45,111 nt of DNA from Candidatus Alkanophaga volatiphilum (GCA_029259545.1 JAPHEE010000010.1:1-45111), one strand, 5' to 3'; counted from the stretch's first letter, positions 7,250 to 16,603 are shown. The notes: generated by a model from the letters alone, not told the origin. Numbers and translations: made by a program.

Positions 7250-8293
7250 CTAATCTCCCTTCTGCATCGCCTCCTTTATGTTCGCCTCACGCTTCTTTTT
7301 CAGGTTGCAAAGCCTCTCCACGGCTTCCAACGAGACCTCACCAAACTCCGCATATCCTCTCTCTCGAATGTAGTCGAGTACCGCCTTTGCGTTCTCGTTC
7401 CTGACGAGGACGGTCGAAAAGCCGGGCTTCGAGCCGACGCTCCCGACGCTCACATCGCTCTCGACCGCCGAGAAGTCCGTGCAGAAGCGGCAGCCGCTCG
7501 GCATAATCTTGGAAAGCTCCTTCACCGGGAACTCGACGACGCCGTCCGTCATCGTCGCTATGAATTTGCCTTTGGAGATGTCCGTCTTCACCAGCTTCTT
7601 GATGTCCACGCCCTTCTCCTCTAGGAACGGAATTAAATCCTCCCAATAGAAGTTTTCGGTGCAGAAGAGCCCGACGACGAGCTTAACCCGCCGAAAGACC
7701 GCAAGCGCCTTCTGCAGCCGCCGGACGGCGGAGACCATGCATGGCGTCCCGACGAAGCCCACGCCCGCTTTCGTGTTCAGAACCGCCTCTCGCAACGCCG
7801 GGACGGCGGCGGCGAACGTGTATTTCGTGCCGGTGAGCGTCGGCACCTCCAGCTGCTCAACGTCCCGAACGTGGAAAACTTCAGTCCGCCATTCTTCATC
7901 CCTGCCGACGAAGATGCAGCGATCGATCATCCCCATCTCCATCGCCGATATTAGAATTTCGGTGACCATGGCGCCGTCCTGTCCCTCGAAGCGTTTCGAC
8001 CGCCCCGCGACCGCTTCTATGTAGCTGCCCACGCCGCTTAACGGCTTGTAGTCGAGCCTCGGGCAGACACGGACGCATATTTCGCAATCAACGCACACAT
8101 GCTCTCTTTCCTCAAATTCAAAACCCACGCCCGTCCGCACCGCCGCCGGGCACGCCGCCATGCACGCCATGCACCGGCAGCAAAGCCCCGTGTCGATCAC
8201 CCGCGTTTTGACAATACTGGGACAGGAAACATCCTTCGAGGGTCTTCCCACGAGTTTGACCCGCCATTCCGAGACCGCCGCCACGTGCCTCAC
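7250..8293 (-). CDS. fpoF: F420H2 dehydrogenase subunit FpoF (F420-oxidising input module)
   Basis: The 347-residue protein belongs to the FrhB/FpoF family. It carries two [4Fe-4S] motifs near the N-terminus (CCRCMACMAACP about residues 38-49, and CVDCEICVRVCP about 72-83), followed by the FrhB core with GFVGTPCMVSAVRRL, GLFCTENFYW and SGCRFCTDFSAVESD. FpoF/FqoF binds FAD and oxidises reduced coenzyme F420, feeding electrons into the membrane complex on its cytoplasmic face. It is the last gene of the operon, 10 nt after fpoI, and starts at a GTG. In several methanogens fpoF sits elsewhere, while inclusion at the operon's end resembles the Archaeoglobus fqo layout (from memory). Confidence 0.9.
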   Translation of the reverse strand: MRHVAAVSEWRVKLVGRPSKDVSCPSIVKTRVIDTGLCCRCMACMAACPAAVRTGVGFEFEEREHVCVDCEICVRVCPRLDYKPLSGVGSYIEAVAGRSKRFEGQDGAMVTEILISAMEMGMIDRCIFVGRDEEWRTEVFHVRDVEQLEVPTLTGTKYTFAAAVPALREAVLNTKAGVGFVGTPCMVSAVRRLQKALAVFRRVKLVVGLFCTENFYWEDLIPFLEEKGVDIKKLVKTDISKGKFIATMTDGVVEFPVKELSKIMPSGCRFCTDFSAVESDVSVGSVGSKPGFSTVLVRNENAKAVLDYIRERGYAEFGEVSLEAVERLCNLKKKREANIKEAMQKGD

Positions 8294-8303
8294 CTTTCAG
8301 CAG

Positions 8304-9038
8304 CTACCTCCTCACAAGCTTCAAAACGTGAAGCGGGCACTCCTTTACACACAGCCCGCATCCCACGCACTTCTCCCCATCTATCCTTATGACCTTGTAT
8401 TCGCCTTCGATGCTTATAGAGATTGCGTAGTGTTCGCAGACGTCGGCGCACGTGCCGCAACCGGTGCAGCTCTCTGGGTCTTCACAGACGCAAACCATCG
8501 GGTACTCCCTGCGAGGCGGCGGCTCCGCAACTAAATAGTCCTGACCTTTGACCCTGCGGAGCCGCACGTCATCCTCCTCGATCACGTACTCCACGTACCT
8601 CTTATCCTCCCTGAGAATTTCAGGCGGCTCCATTAACTGCTCGGTCTCAGCTAGCATCTCATCGACATCGGCGTACGCAACGTCGTGAATCTTAGTCGCT
8701 CGCAACGCGCCGCCGACGCAAGAATCCACGCAGAAATGACAGAAAATGCATTTTGCATAGTCTATTGTCGGGTAATATTTCTTATTCGGCGCCTCTTTCA
8801 TCCGTATCGCATTCGCAGGACATACAAATGCGCACTGCCAGCAGTTTATGCATTTCTCGATGTCAAAGAGGATATAACCCCTGAAGTTATCGGGAAACTT
8901 CCGTCTTTCTCTTGGGTATTGAACGGTGACCGTCAGAGGGAAGAAAGCCTCTTTGAATGCAGTACCAAGCGCGGCGGCGTGCCACCGCACCTTGTCCCCA
9001 AGCTTGTATTCGGGCATCTTCAGCCGCTTTATGCCCAT
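8304..9038 (-). CDS. fpoI: F420H2 dehydrogenase subunit FpoI with duplicated ferredoxin module
   Basis: FpoI corresponds to NuoI and carries electrons from FpoF to FpoB. The first half has two [4Fe-4S] motifs, CINCWQCAFVCP and CIFCHFCVDSC, with the NuoI-like RGYILFDIEKCINCWQC context. The second half (about residues 185-244) adds two more, CTGCGTCADVCE and CVGCGLCVKECP, in a bacterial-ferredoxin-like arrangement. Typical FpoI proteins are about 130-150 residues with two clusters, so this 244-residue protein is an in-frame extension with four. ATG 9038 follows GGAGGTGATGCT and overlaps the fpoH end by 10 nt. The added clusters could be another electron entry or exit site. That function is inference. 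Confidence 0.85.
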   Translation of the reverse strand: MGIKRLKMPEYKLGDKVRWHAAALGTAFKEAFFPLTVTVQYPRERRKFPDNFRGYILFDIEKCINCWQCAFVCPANAIRMKEAPNKKYYPTIDYAKCIFCHFCVDSCVGGALRATKIHDVAYADVDEMLAETEQLMEPPEILREDKRYVEYVIEEDDVRLRRVKGQDYLVAEPPPRREYPMVCVCEDPESCTGCGTCADVCEHYAISISIEGEYKVIRIDGEKCVGCGLCVKECPLHVLKLVRR

Positions 9039-10141
9039 AGCATCACCTCCGCCGCAGATATTACAATTGCAAGGAGCGAAATCGCCAGTATCGACGACCA
9101 GCCCGCCCTTAGCGCTTGGTCGATGCGGAACCTCGGATAGATCGCACGGAGCGACGCAAAGACGATCATCACCACCAGCGTCTTCAGCAGGAACCAGAGC
9201 GCCCCTGAAAGCTCGCCAAGCGGCGGAATCGCAGGACCGGAGCCGCCGCCGAGGAACAGCGTCGTGAAAAGGGCGCTGAGCACGTAAAGCTTCTCGTACG
9301 CCAGCACGTATGCAAGCCCGAAGGCTATGCCCGAATATTCGATGAAAGGACCAAACGCCAGCTCTTGATCTGCCTCTGGAATCTCAAACGGCAGGCGGGA
9401 CGTCGCCATCGCCGTCGCTATAAGGAAGGTGAAAGCGGCAAGCGGGTTCAGGACGATGCCGAGCTTCCCGGTTTCCATGATCTTAATGGGGTCGCCAGTA
9501 CCGAAAATTAGAACCATCGCAATCACCGAGAATATCAGCGGCACCTCGTAAGCAAAGTACATGAAAGCTTCTCTGACGGTGCCTACGAAGGCGAAGCGGT
9601 TCCCTGAGGACCAACCCATGCCGAGAATGAACACCGGAAACAGACAGACGAGCGCCAGCATCATATGAACGGAGTACTCCGTCCGGATCGCAATTATCGT
9701 TCCCGCCGCCACGAATAATATTGGCAGCAGCGCCGGAATGAACGAGAGCAGCACGAACTGCACGAAATATGGACGACGCGCATCACGATTCACTATCACC
9801 TCTTGGAACAGGAAGCGTAACGAGTCTGCGAGCAGCTGGATGATGCCGCCGAGCCAGCTCACTATCTCCTTCGGTCCGACACGCCACTGTATCCTGGCGC
9901 AGAGCTTCCGCTCGATCCACGGCAGCAACAATAGCAGAAGCCCCAGCGTCGCAAACCCCGGGACGACGAGCGCTGCGAACAACGGCTTCCAGAGGGGTAG
10001 TACCGCGAGATCGCTGAGCGGTGGCGGCAACATTTCTAAGAAAGGCTCGACCAGCGGGATCTCTACACGATTGCTCGACGCGAGCCTCAACATTTCCGAC
10101 ATCAGCCCGACCATCGTCCCAGTTTCAAACATTCCCCTCAC
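9029..10141 (-). CDS. fpoH: F420H2 dehydrogenase membrane subunit FpoH
   Basis: The 370-residue hydrophobic protein is a NuoH homologue. Recognisable pieces are WIERKLCARIQWRVGPKE, the quinone-channel region, and RLPFEIPEADQELAFGPFIE, the acidic PFxxPEAxxELxxG loop of the family. It anchors the BCD hydrogen-carrier module and forms the start of the ion-coupling path. GTG at 10141 overlaps the fpoBCD stop as GTGA, indicating translational coupling. An ATG three codons later (10132) is a possible alternative start. Confidence 0.93.
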   Translation of the reverse strand: MRGMFETGTMVGLMSEMLRLASSNRVEIPLVEPFLEMLPPPLSDLAVLPLWKPLFAALVVPGFATLGLLLLLLPWIERKLCARIQWRVGPKEIVSWLGGIIQLLADSLRFLFQEVIVNRDARRPYFVQFVLLSFIPALLPILFVAAGTIIAIRTEYSVHMMLALVCLFPVFILGMGWSSGNRFAFVGTVREAFMYFAYEVPLIFSVIAMVLIFGTGDPIKIMETGKLGIVLNPLAAFTFLIATAMATSRLPFEIPEADQELAFGPFIEYSGIAFGLAYVLAYEKLYVLSALFTTLFLGGGSGPAIPPLGELSGALWFLLKTLVVMIVFASLRAIYPRFRIDQALRAGWSSILAISLLAIVISAAEVMLWA

Positions 10142-12432
10142 CTATCCGCTTCAGGCGGGAAGTAGCCGAAGCTGCCGTAAATCGCCCAGAAGTCGGCAAG
10201 TCGCTGACCTTTAACGGATTCCATGAAGCCTCGAAGGTTCATCCAACTCGGCGTGACCACCCTCACACGATAAGGCACGTTCGACTCGCCGTCGCTGAGT
10301 ACCGTAAACAAAAGCGTGCCGCGAGCCGCCTCCGTCAAGCAGGTGAACTCGCCACGTGGCAAAACTAAGTTGCCGAGAGTCCTGAAGAAAATCCCCCTTA
10401 TGTCGGGAGCGTCCTTGAACTCCCCGAGCACCTCCTCGGCGATCACAGGACCTCGCGTGCGTTCCAAGGCTTCCACCGCTTGCCGTACTATGTTCAAGCT
10501 CTGCCGCACTTCCTCAAGCCTCAGAAGGAACCTTGCAAGGCAGTCGCCATCGTCAGCCACCGGAACGTCCCAATCGAAGTCGGCATACGCCTCGTAAGGC
10601 TCGACGATGCGAACGTCGTATTCCACGCCCGACGCCCGCAGGAAGGGCCCTACTATTCCTGTGTCCACCGCCTGCTCTTTTGTGAGAACGCCGACGCCCT
10701 TCGTCCTCTCCATCAGCACAGGGTTGTTCACAAAAATGCTCTCAAATTTCGAAAGCCGCCGGAGAGCGGCGGACGTGAAGTTCCTCGCAAACTTCAGAAC
10801 GTCGTCAGAAACGTCCCAGCGGACGCCGCCAGGTATGATGTAAGAGGGCGTGCATCTCGACCCTGTCGCCCGCACGAAAATTTCCAAAAGCATCTCACGT
10901 ATCGAGAACGTGTACATGAAGCCCGTGGAATGCCCCGTGAACAACGAAAATATGCCAGCGTCGTACAAGAACGCTCCAACTCTAGAGAGCTCTGCGAGCA
11001 TGGTTCTTATAAGCTTCGCACGCTCCGGCGGCTCCACACCGAGCGCAAGCTCAAGCGTACGCACGTAACCTAAGTTTATGTTTATCGGGTCAGCAATGGA
11101 AAGCCGCTCGAACAGCGGAATGTTCTGAACGTAAAGCTTCGTCTCCGCCAATTTCTCCATAGAGCGATGCACGTAGCCTGGGTCTGGGATTGCGTCCACG
11201 ATGATGTCGCCCTTAACTCTCAAGATCACTCTGAGATGTCCGCTGCCTGTGTGGTGCGGACCTATAGGTAGGATGAACTCGTCGTTCCTCGTCGCCTCCT
11301 CAAAAACCTCGTCGGGAACCGGCAAGTAGTATGAGAGGGGTTCCGGCGGATACTCTATCTTCGGGGCGAGCGGCGCCTCTCCGAGCACGTAGCTCTCCTC
11401 AGCAAGCTTGAAGTCCTTCCTCAGCGGCGCCTCGACCTCCGGCGCCAGTATGAAGCGGCGTTGCCACGGGTTGCCCTCGAAACGCACGCCGAACAGGTCC
11501 TGAAGCTCCCGCTCGCAGTAGTCCGCGCTGTCCCAGACGTGCTTCAAGCTTCGAAGTCCGGGCTCCGCCCTCGGCACATACGCAAAAAGCGTCACCAGCA
11601 CCGGCATTAGCTCGCGCACGGAATAACTCGAAATTACGTACTCAATGATCATCCGCCTCTCGTGCGGAACGTCGATGATATTCACACTTTTAACATGGTC
11701 GAAACCGAGTTCTTTGAGACGCTTTGCAACCTCCTCAAGCCGCTCCGCAGCCGTCCTTATCGCTACTCTGTTTTTTCCAGTTACCGTTACTCTAATGCCT
11801 TCTTCTTCAGCGAGTGGCTTTAAACGCTCCGGAAGCTCCCCCTCCCCCGGGATGTCAACTCTTATCGTCGGCGTCGTCGCAAGGTACTTCGGCGAACTCG
11901 GCACTAACCTCGGCTCGCCCTCTTCCTTAGGAAGCTCCGCACGCTTGAACTCTATCGTCGTCCGCCCGCGTCCTTCGATCTTCTCCTGCACCGCCCTTAT
12001 TCCCCGTATGAGCCCCTCCGGCGTCACTGGGCAGCCGGGGATGAAAAAGTCCACGGGCACGATCTCATGTGGGAGCGTGATATTGTAACTGTTCCAGAAG
12101 ATGCCGCCACGCTCGCCGCAGGCGCCGATGAGCATCACAAACTTCGGGTCCGGCATCTGCTCATAAACTAGACGCAACGCACGAGCCATCTTCCTCGTGA
12201 TCGTCCCTTCGATAATAATGAAGTTTGATTGCCTTGCGATTCCGTAATTGAGGGCGCCTAAACGCTCCATGTCGTAGCCACACGCCCCAGAGTGCGCAAG
12301 TTCGACGCCGCAGCATGAAGTAACAAAATGAACGGGCCAGAGACTCCAGCGGGTGCCCCAACGCCGCAGCGGGGCGAAAACACCATGTTGAACTATTCTT
12401 ATGTTCCTATCCTTCGCCCTTTCCGCTACCAT
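10138..12432 (-). CDS. fpoBCD: F420H2 dehydrogenase FpoB-FpoC-FpoD triple fusion
   Basis: One 764-residue chain contains three normally separate subunits. Residues 1-155 are the B part, with the N2 [4Fe-4S] ligands C40 and C41 (TSCCGVELAHSG), C105 (GACGERGG) and C134 (IPGCPVTPEG). About 175-370 is the C part, ending in WDSADYCERELQDLFGVRF. From about 380 on is the D part, with PIGPHHTGSGH, DPGYVHRSMEKLAE and a C-terminus WAIYGSFGYFPPEADR that lacks the NiFe-binding CxxC pairs, as expected for NuoD/FpoD rather than a hydrogenase. The linkers are continuous, with no internal stop or ribosome-binding site seen. B-C fusion is known in Archaeoglobus and C-D fusion in E. coli. A B-C-D chain is less usual. 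Confidence 0.92.
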   Translation of the reverse strand: MVAERAKDRNIRIVQHGVFAPLRRWGTRWSLWPVHFVTSCCGVELAHSGACGYDMERLGALNYGIARQSNFIIIEGTITRKMARALRLVYEQMPDPKFVMLIGACGERGGIFWNSYNITLPHEIVPVDFFIPGCPVTPEGLIRGIRAVQEKIEGRGRTTIEFKRAELPKEEGEPRLVPSSPKYLATTPTIRVDIPGEGELPERLKPLAEEEGIRVTVTGKNRVAIRTAAERLEEVAKRLKELGFDHVKSVNIIDVPHERRMIIEYVISSYSVRELMPVLVTLFAYVPRAEPGLRSLKHVWDSADYCERELQDLFGVRFEGNPWQRRFILAPEVEAPLRKDFKLAEESYVLGEAPLAPKIEYPPEPLSYYLPVPDEVFEEATRNDEFILPIGPHHTGSGHLRVILRVKGDIIVDAIPDPGYVHRSMEKLAETKLYVQNIPLFERLSIADPININLGYVRTLELALGVEPPERAKLIRTMLAELSRVGAFLYDAGIFSLFTGHSTGFMYTFSIREMLLEIFVRATGSRCTPSYIIPGGVRWDVSDDVLKFARNFTSAALRRLSKFESIFVNNPVLMERTKGVGVLTKEQAVDTGIVGPFLRASGVEYDVRIVEPYEAYADFDWDVPVADDGDCLARFLLRLEEVRQSLNIVRQAVEALERTRGPVIAEEVLGEFKDAPDIRGIFFRTLGNLVLPRGEFTCLTEAARGTLLFTVLSDGESNVPYRVRVVTPSWMNLRGFMESVKGQRLADFWAIYGSFGYFPPEADR

Positions 12433-13028
12433 CCCATCACCCCCACTAAATGCGGCATCGCTATCGGCATCGCCGCCAAGGCTGCGACACCCGGTATGAG
12501 GAGCGAGACCAAGAGTGCGAGGATCGCTGCCCCTGAATACATGTCATGAAGCTGCATTATCCCGTTCAGGACGGCAAGAATCGCCCATATTGCACCGAAG
12601 ATGTTTATTATCGGGATCCAGCCGAGGACGAGGAACGGAGTCATGCCAAGCATGTAGGCTTTCAGCGTCTGTTTAAATCCCTGACGCCCGCCGAACGCAT
12701 AAACCCAGATGTGCAGCCAGACGGCAGAGATGAGCATCCCAACGATGCCACCAAAGAGTAACGCCACAAAAACACCACTGAATATCAGCAGCGGAGGAGT
12801 CCGCACGATAACTTCCGGGAGCTGCGTAAGGAAATGTGGTGCGGTCGCCGCAATCGCCGCGAAAAGCACTGAAAATACCACTAAAAGGTATAAGTAAAAG
12901 GAAAATGCCTGTATGAGCGGCGCATCCTTCAAGCTCTCAAATGCGCCCGCCGGGTCGAACATCAGCGTTCTTAGCATCGCCAGCGCCTCCTCAACCCTCG
13001 CCAGCCTTTCATCACTGATTGCCATCAT
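12426..13028 (-). CDS. Yip1-family-like membrane protein within the fpo operon
   Basis: A 200-residue protein with a short N-terminal cytoplasmic helix (LARVEEALAMLRTLMFDPAGAF), then about five membrane segments. FGGRQGFKQTLKAYMLGMTP and LGWIPIINIFGAIWAI are typical of the Yip1/DUF1282 membrane fold, and MLFDPxxAFxxLKD-like openings are common there. It overlaps fpoA upstream and fpoBCD downstream by a few bases, so it is translated as part of the complex operon. No Yip1 protein is a standard complex I subunit. It may be an accessory or assembly factor for the membrane arm. The role is unknown. Confidence 0.7.
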   Translation of the reverse strand: MMAISDERLARVEEALAMLRTLMFDPAGAFESLKDAPLIQAFSFYLYLLVVFSVLFAAIAATAPHFLTQLPEVIVRTPPLLIFSGVFVALLFGGIVGMLISAVWLHIWVYAFGGRQGFKQTLKAYMLGMTPFLVLGWIPIINIFGAIWAILAVLNGIMQLHDMYSGAAILALLVSLLIPGVAALAAMPIAMPHLVGVMGW

Positions 13029-13381
13029 CGCCTCACCCCCGCAATCTCCTCCGCCATCTTATAACCTACGTAAATTGTCGGAAGCAATAAAATGAGTAAT
13101 ATCAGCAGGAGTGGTAGGAATGCCTCCGGCGAGAGCAAGGAAAGGACTAACAGCAGCACGAGTATCGGCTCTGCTGCCATGAATAAGAACATAAATCCAA
13201 AGTACTGCATCGGTAACACCCATCTCGGCGCCCGAAGCGGCACGTTCCCGGCTTCGAACCTCCCGGTCTTCAGCTCGCTTGGGTGATATTTCGGGAGTAT
13301 CCTGATCAGAATCAGCAGAACAACGTCTGTAATGAGGCAAACGGCTATCAGCGTCCCGATGGCAACGACCGCATCTATCAT
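13025..13381 (-). CDS. fpoA: F420H2 dehydrogenase subunit FpoA
   Basis: The 118-residue NuoA homologue has three membrane helices and the family segment KYHPSELKTGRFEAGNVPLR, followed by QYFGFMFLFMAAEP with its conserved acidic residue in the second helix. It sits at the junction of the membrane arm and the BCD module. It starts 3 nt after the fpoN stop and overlaps the Yip1-like gene by 4 nt. Confidence 0.9.
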   Translation of the reverse strand: MIDAVVAIGTLIAVCLITDVVLLILIRILPKYHPSELKTGRFEAGNVPLRAPRWVLPMQYFGFMFLFMAAEPILVLLLVLSLLSPEAFLPLLLILLILLLPTIYVGYKMAEEIAGVRR

Positions 13382-13384
13382 CGT

Positions 13385-14662
13385 TCACATCACCCCCAAA
13401 CTCAACACTCCCATGCTCTTAACAAGCCACTCCACTAGCGGGAGTGCCACGGTGGCTAGCGTGAACATCGTGACTATAAACACTACCACATCCGTAAGTC
13501 TGAGCCGCCAGCCAACCCCTAGCTCCCTTGCAAGCCGTACGTAATATGGAATTGAGATCGCAGAATTTAAAACGAGGACTGCAGCAAGCCATAAGTAGCC
13601 GACGCCGACGAGCGATAGCAAGATGTAGAACTTGCCCCAGAAGCCGAGGAGCGGCGGGACGCCGATAAAAGAGAACGCAAGGATGAACATGAACGGCGAG
13701 AACGACCCCTCGCCCTTTATAGCATTGAAAAAGCCTATTTTGCCGAAACTGTTTGCGAAGAGTAGGAGCAAGCCGCCCACTAACGCCAACGCCAGCTCGG
13801 ACCCGGACGCACCCCCCACGCCCCCGGCGGGCGTCGCCGCCGCACCGCACGCCGCACCGCACGCCACGCACGCCAGCACGTAGCCCATGTTCGCAACCGT
13901 CGAGTACGCAAGGACCCTCGCATGCTCACGAGCGGTAAGCGCCCCGATGTTTCCTGCAAACATCGAAAATGCCGCGAGCGCCGCCGTGAACAGCACGAGA
14001 CGCTCGTCGAAGCTGAAACTCGTGATTATGCGCAACGCCGCCACGAACGGCACGATCTTTGCGAGCGACGCTATCACCGAGATCGGAATCGGGTCGGCGG
14101 CGGCGAAGACGTCGGGCACCCACTCGTGGAGCGGCGCCACGCCCACCTCCAAGCTCAACCCCAAAATCAGAAGGACGTAACCCAAAACCGGGTCGCCGCC
14201 CGCCGCAAGCATCACGGCGCCGATGAAGAAGAGGACGGTCGCAAATACCATGAAGACTATGTATTTCAGTCCGATCTCAGTGTTTGCGCCACCTTCCCTG
14301 AGCATCACGAGCACGTACGTCGGAACGGACACTAAAACTAACGCCGCGAGCACCAAGGAAAGGCTTTGAACCGTGAACACGGTGAGCGTCGCAAGCCCCA
14401 TAAGCCCTACGAGGCAGTAATCCACACCTTTTATCCTGTTGTCGAGCGCCACCAGCGATATGAGGTTTATCAGCGCAACCGCGAACACCAGCACGCCGTA
14501 GGCGTCCGACTTCGCCGCAAGAAGCCCTAGGATGAGGGCGATCACGGCGGAAGCAAAACCCACGCCCCTCCATTTATACGAGAACGCAGCCCCCAACGTC
14601 AATATCACGAGTGCAGCAAGCGTGAGCTCCGTGACGAACGTCGGAAGCACGCACGCACACAT
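13385..14662 (-). CDS. fpoN: F420H2 dehydrogenase antiporter-like subunit FpoN
   Basis: The 425-residue protein has many membrane segments and the Mrp/NuoN core APLHEWVPDVFAAADPIPIS followed by VIASLAKIVPFVAALRI, with the conserved Lys of the ion channel. RVLAYSTVANMGYVLA is the broken-helix region shared by N, M and L. The middle contains an Ala/Gly/Cys-rich insert (ACVACGAACGAAATPAGGVG) between helices, which is unusual. Its place between L and A follows the J-K-M-L-N-A order. The start is ATG 14662, immediately next to the fpoL stop. Confidence 0.9.
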   Translation of the reverse strand: MCACVLPTFVTELTLAALVILTLGAAFSYKWRGVGFASAVIALILGLLAAKSDAYGVLVFAVALINLISLVALDNRIKGVDYCLVGLMGLATLTVFTVQSLSLVLAALVLVSVPTYVLVMLREGGANTEIGLKYIVFMVFATVLFFIGAVMLAAGGDPVLGYVLLILGLSLEVGVAPLHEWVPDVFAAADPIPISVIASLAKIVPFVAALRIITSFSFDERLVLFTAALAAFSMFAGNIGALTAREHARVLAYSTVANMGYVLACVACGAACGAAATPAGGVGGASGSELALALVGGLLLLFANSFGKIGFFNAIKGEGSFSPFMFILAFSFIGVPPLLGFWGKFYILLSLVGVGYLWLAAVLVLNSAISIPYYVRLARELGVGWRLRLTDVVVFIVTMFTLATVALPLVEWLVKSMGVLSLGVM

Positions 14663-16603
14663 CTACGGCATCACCCCCCACACCGCAACGCCGATCAACG
14701 CAAGCATCACCAGCCCGAGCACAATCTGTGTGTAGCTCCGCAGGTAACCAACTTGTATTGCCCTCACGCCCCTTGAGAGCGATCTAAATAACGTGGGCAC
14801 CACTTTCGTATTGAAGAACCCATCTATACCCCTGTTCCCGTAATTTTCGACGAGTCGCGCCACGAAGAATCCCACTACTGGCGAGATGAAGTCGTTCAGG
14901 AACGGCAGGTACATGCGATCGTTGAAAAACGTTCCGATCTTGGACAACGCCGCCACTCTCGGCTTGAAAGTAGCTACGAGAAACGCAACGAGCACCGCAA
15001 CTCCGACGAGCAGCGATGCCGGCTTGAAACCAGCTTTCGCCAGCTCGAAAAGCTCGTGCCTCTCGAACAACATGTACAGGATGACGAACAGCATGGAGAC
15101 CATCGCCAGATACCCGAACTCCATCAGCGGCAGCCGCTCAAGGTGCAGATGATGCGGCTTCCCGCCCTTGAAGAAGTTGAGGGTGAAGAACCTCGCAAGG
15201 ATGACGGAGTACGTGACGGACGTCGCGAGCAGGAGGACGAGCGGCAGGAGCATGTGTTCGTGTATCAGTAGGTGCTCCATGACCTCGTCCATTGCGGACT
15301 TCACCCAGTAGGCGGTGAGCGGCGGGATGCCGACGAGGAACGTCGTTGCGATGAGCGTCGCCACGAACCCCGCTTTCATCCTCGATGCGAGCTCCAGATC
15401 GCCCTCTGAGAAGCGGCTGTGCGTCGCATGTATCAGATGACCGCTCACGAGGAACAGCGTCGCCTTCGCAAAGGCGTGCGTCACCAAGTACCAGAACGCG
15501 ACGAGCAGCGCGAAGTTCATCCCTGCGATCTCCTCGTGTATCCAGCAGGACGCCGCCGCCGTCCCGAACATGAGTCCGAGCGAGGACATCGTCGAAGCCG
15601 CCAGCAGGACCTTGCGTTCGAGCATCCCCGTCGCCGTCAGCGCGCCGTAAAACGCCGAGAAGAGCCCGACGAGCAACGCAAGGAGGTAAACGGTTTCCAA
15701 GCCCGGAACCGCCGCTGCGACCTCCCACGGGCGGATGTACCAAGTGATCTTCATGAACACGAACGCGCCCGCCGCCACCATCGTCGCGCTGTGGAGGAGC
15801 GCCGAGACGGTCGTCGGACCGGTCATCGCCGTCATCAGCCACTCGCTGAACGGGAGCTGCGCGGACTTCGTGAAAAGCCCTATCAGGAACATTGTGAGTA
15901 TGACGACGGTGCCGGCAGCCCCTGCTGCACGCAAAATCTCCTCCCACGGCATCTGCGAGATGTTGATGTTGTGCTCCGGCGAGAGCATCCAGAGGGCGGC
16001 GATTGCGAGGAACATCGGCACGTCGCCGAGCCGTATCGTGGAGATCGCCCGCCAGCCGCCGAAGCTCGGCGTCCAGCACAGCCTGAGCGGTCCTACCCTC
16101 CTGTCGGGCACGCCGACGAACGTTATCTCGTCGTCGTCCCGATACCAGTGCCCAATGAGTCCCCACGAGGCGATGCCGAGCCCCTCCCAGCCGACGAACA
16201 GCAGGAAGAGGTTGTCGCTGTAGACGACGAGGAGCATCGAAGCCGTGAAAAGGTTGAAGAAGAACCAGTACCACGGCAGCCGGTAGTCGCCTCGCATGTA
16301 GTCGAGCCCGTAGACCGCAATGATGAACGCGATGAGCGCCGTGACGACGCCCATCAGCCTGCTCAAATAATCCGTGCTGAGCACGAAGTTTATGCCGAGC
16401 TGCGGGAGCCACGGGTATTCGAAATGCTGATCTGGAAACTTAAGGAGGAGCAAAACGCTGCAAACGAGCGAGACGAGTATGCCGGCGACCGAGAGCGGCG
16501 GGAGCTTCCCGACGAGTTCCTTCCTGCGGTAAGCCACGGCGATGGGGACGCTGCTGACTATGGGAGCAAGGAACAAAGCGAGGAAGATGTGAGCGGCGTT
16601 CAC
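14663..16603 (-). CDS. fpoL: F420H2 dehydrogenase antiporter-like subunit FpoL
   Basis: A protein of about 646 residues with the NuoL hallmarks NLFLLFVGWEGLGIASWGLI, KSAQLPFSEWLMTAMTGPTT, ALLHSATMVAAGAFVFMKI and a C-terminal extension containing the lateral-helix/last-TM part (RGVRAIQVGYLRSYTQIVLG). It forms the distal ion-translocating module. The open frame extends to a GTG at 16636, but I place the start at GTG 16603 (NAAHIFLALFLAP), which overlaps the fpoM stop as GTGA and follows GGGGGTGG. The longer version adds 11 polar residues before the first membrane helix. Confidence 0.92.
   Translation of the reverse strand: MNAAHIFLALFLAPIVSSVPIAVAYRRKELVGKLPPLSVAGILVSLVCSVLLLLKFPDQHFEYPWLPQLGINFVLSTDYLSRLMGVVTALIAFIIAVYGLDYMRGDYRLPWYWFFFNLFTASMLLVVYSDNLFLLFVGWEGLGIASWGLIGHWYRDDDEITFVGVPDRRVGPLRLCWTPSFGGWRAISTIRLGDVPMFLAIAALWMLSPEHNINISQMPWEEILRAAGAAGTVVILTMFLIGLFTKSAQLPFSEWLMTAMTGPTTVSALLHSATMVAAGAFVFMKITWYIRPWEVAAAVPGLETVYLLALLVGLFSAFYGALTATGMLERKVLLAASTMSSLGLMFGTAAASCWIHEEIAGMNFALLVAFWYLVTHAFAKATLFLVSGHLIHATHSRFSEGDLELASRMKAGFVATLIATTFLVGIPPLTAYWVKSAMDEVMEHLLIHEHMLLPLVLLLATSVTYSVILARFFTLNFFKGGKPHHLHLERLPLMEFGYLAMVSMLFVILYMLFERHELFELAKAGFKPASLLVGVAVLVAFLVATFKPRVAALSKIGTFFNDRMYLPFLNDFISPVVGFFVARLVENYGNRGIDGFFNTKVVPTLFRSLSRGVRAIQVGYLRSYTQIVLGLVMLALIGVAVWGVMP

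Noticed and set aside
10138-12432. [NiFe]-hydrogenase large subunit in the D part
   Set aside because: The two CxxC pairs that bind nickel are missing, and the context is an F420H2 dehydrogenase operon.
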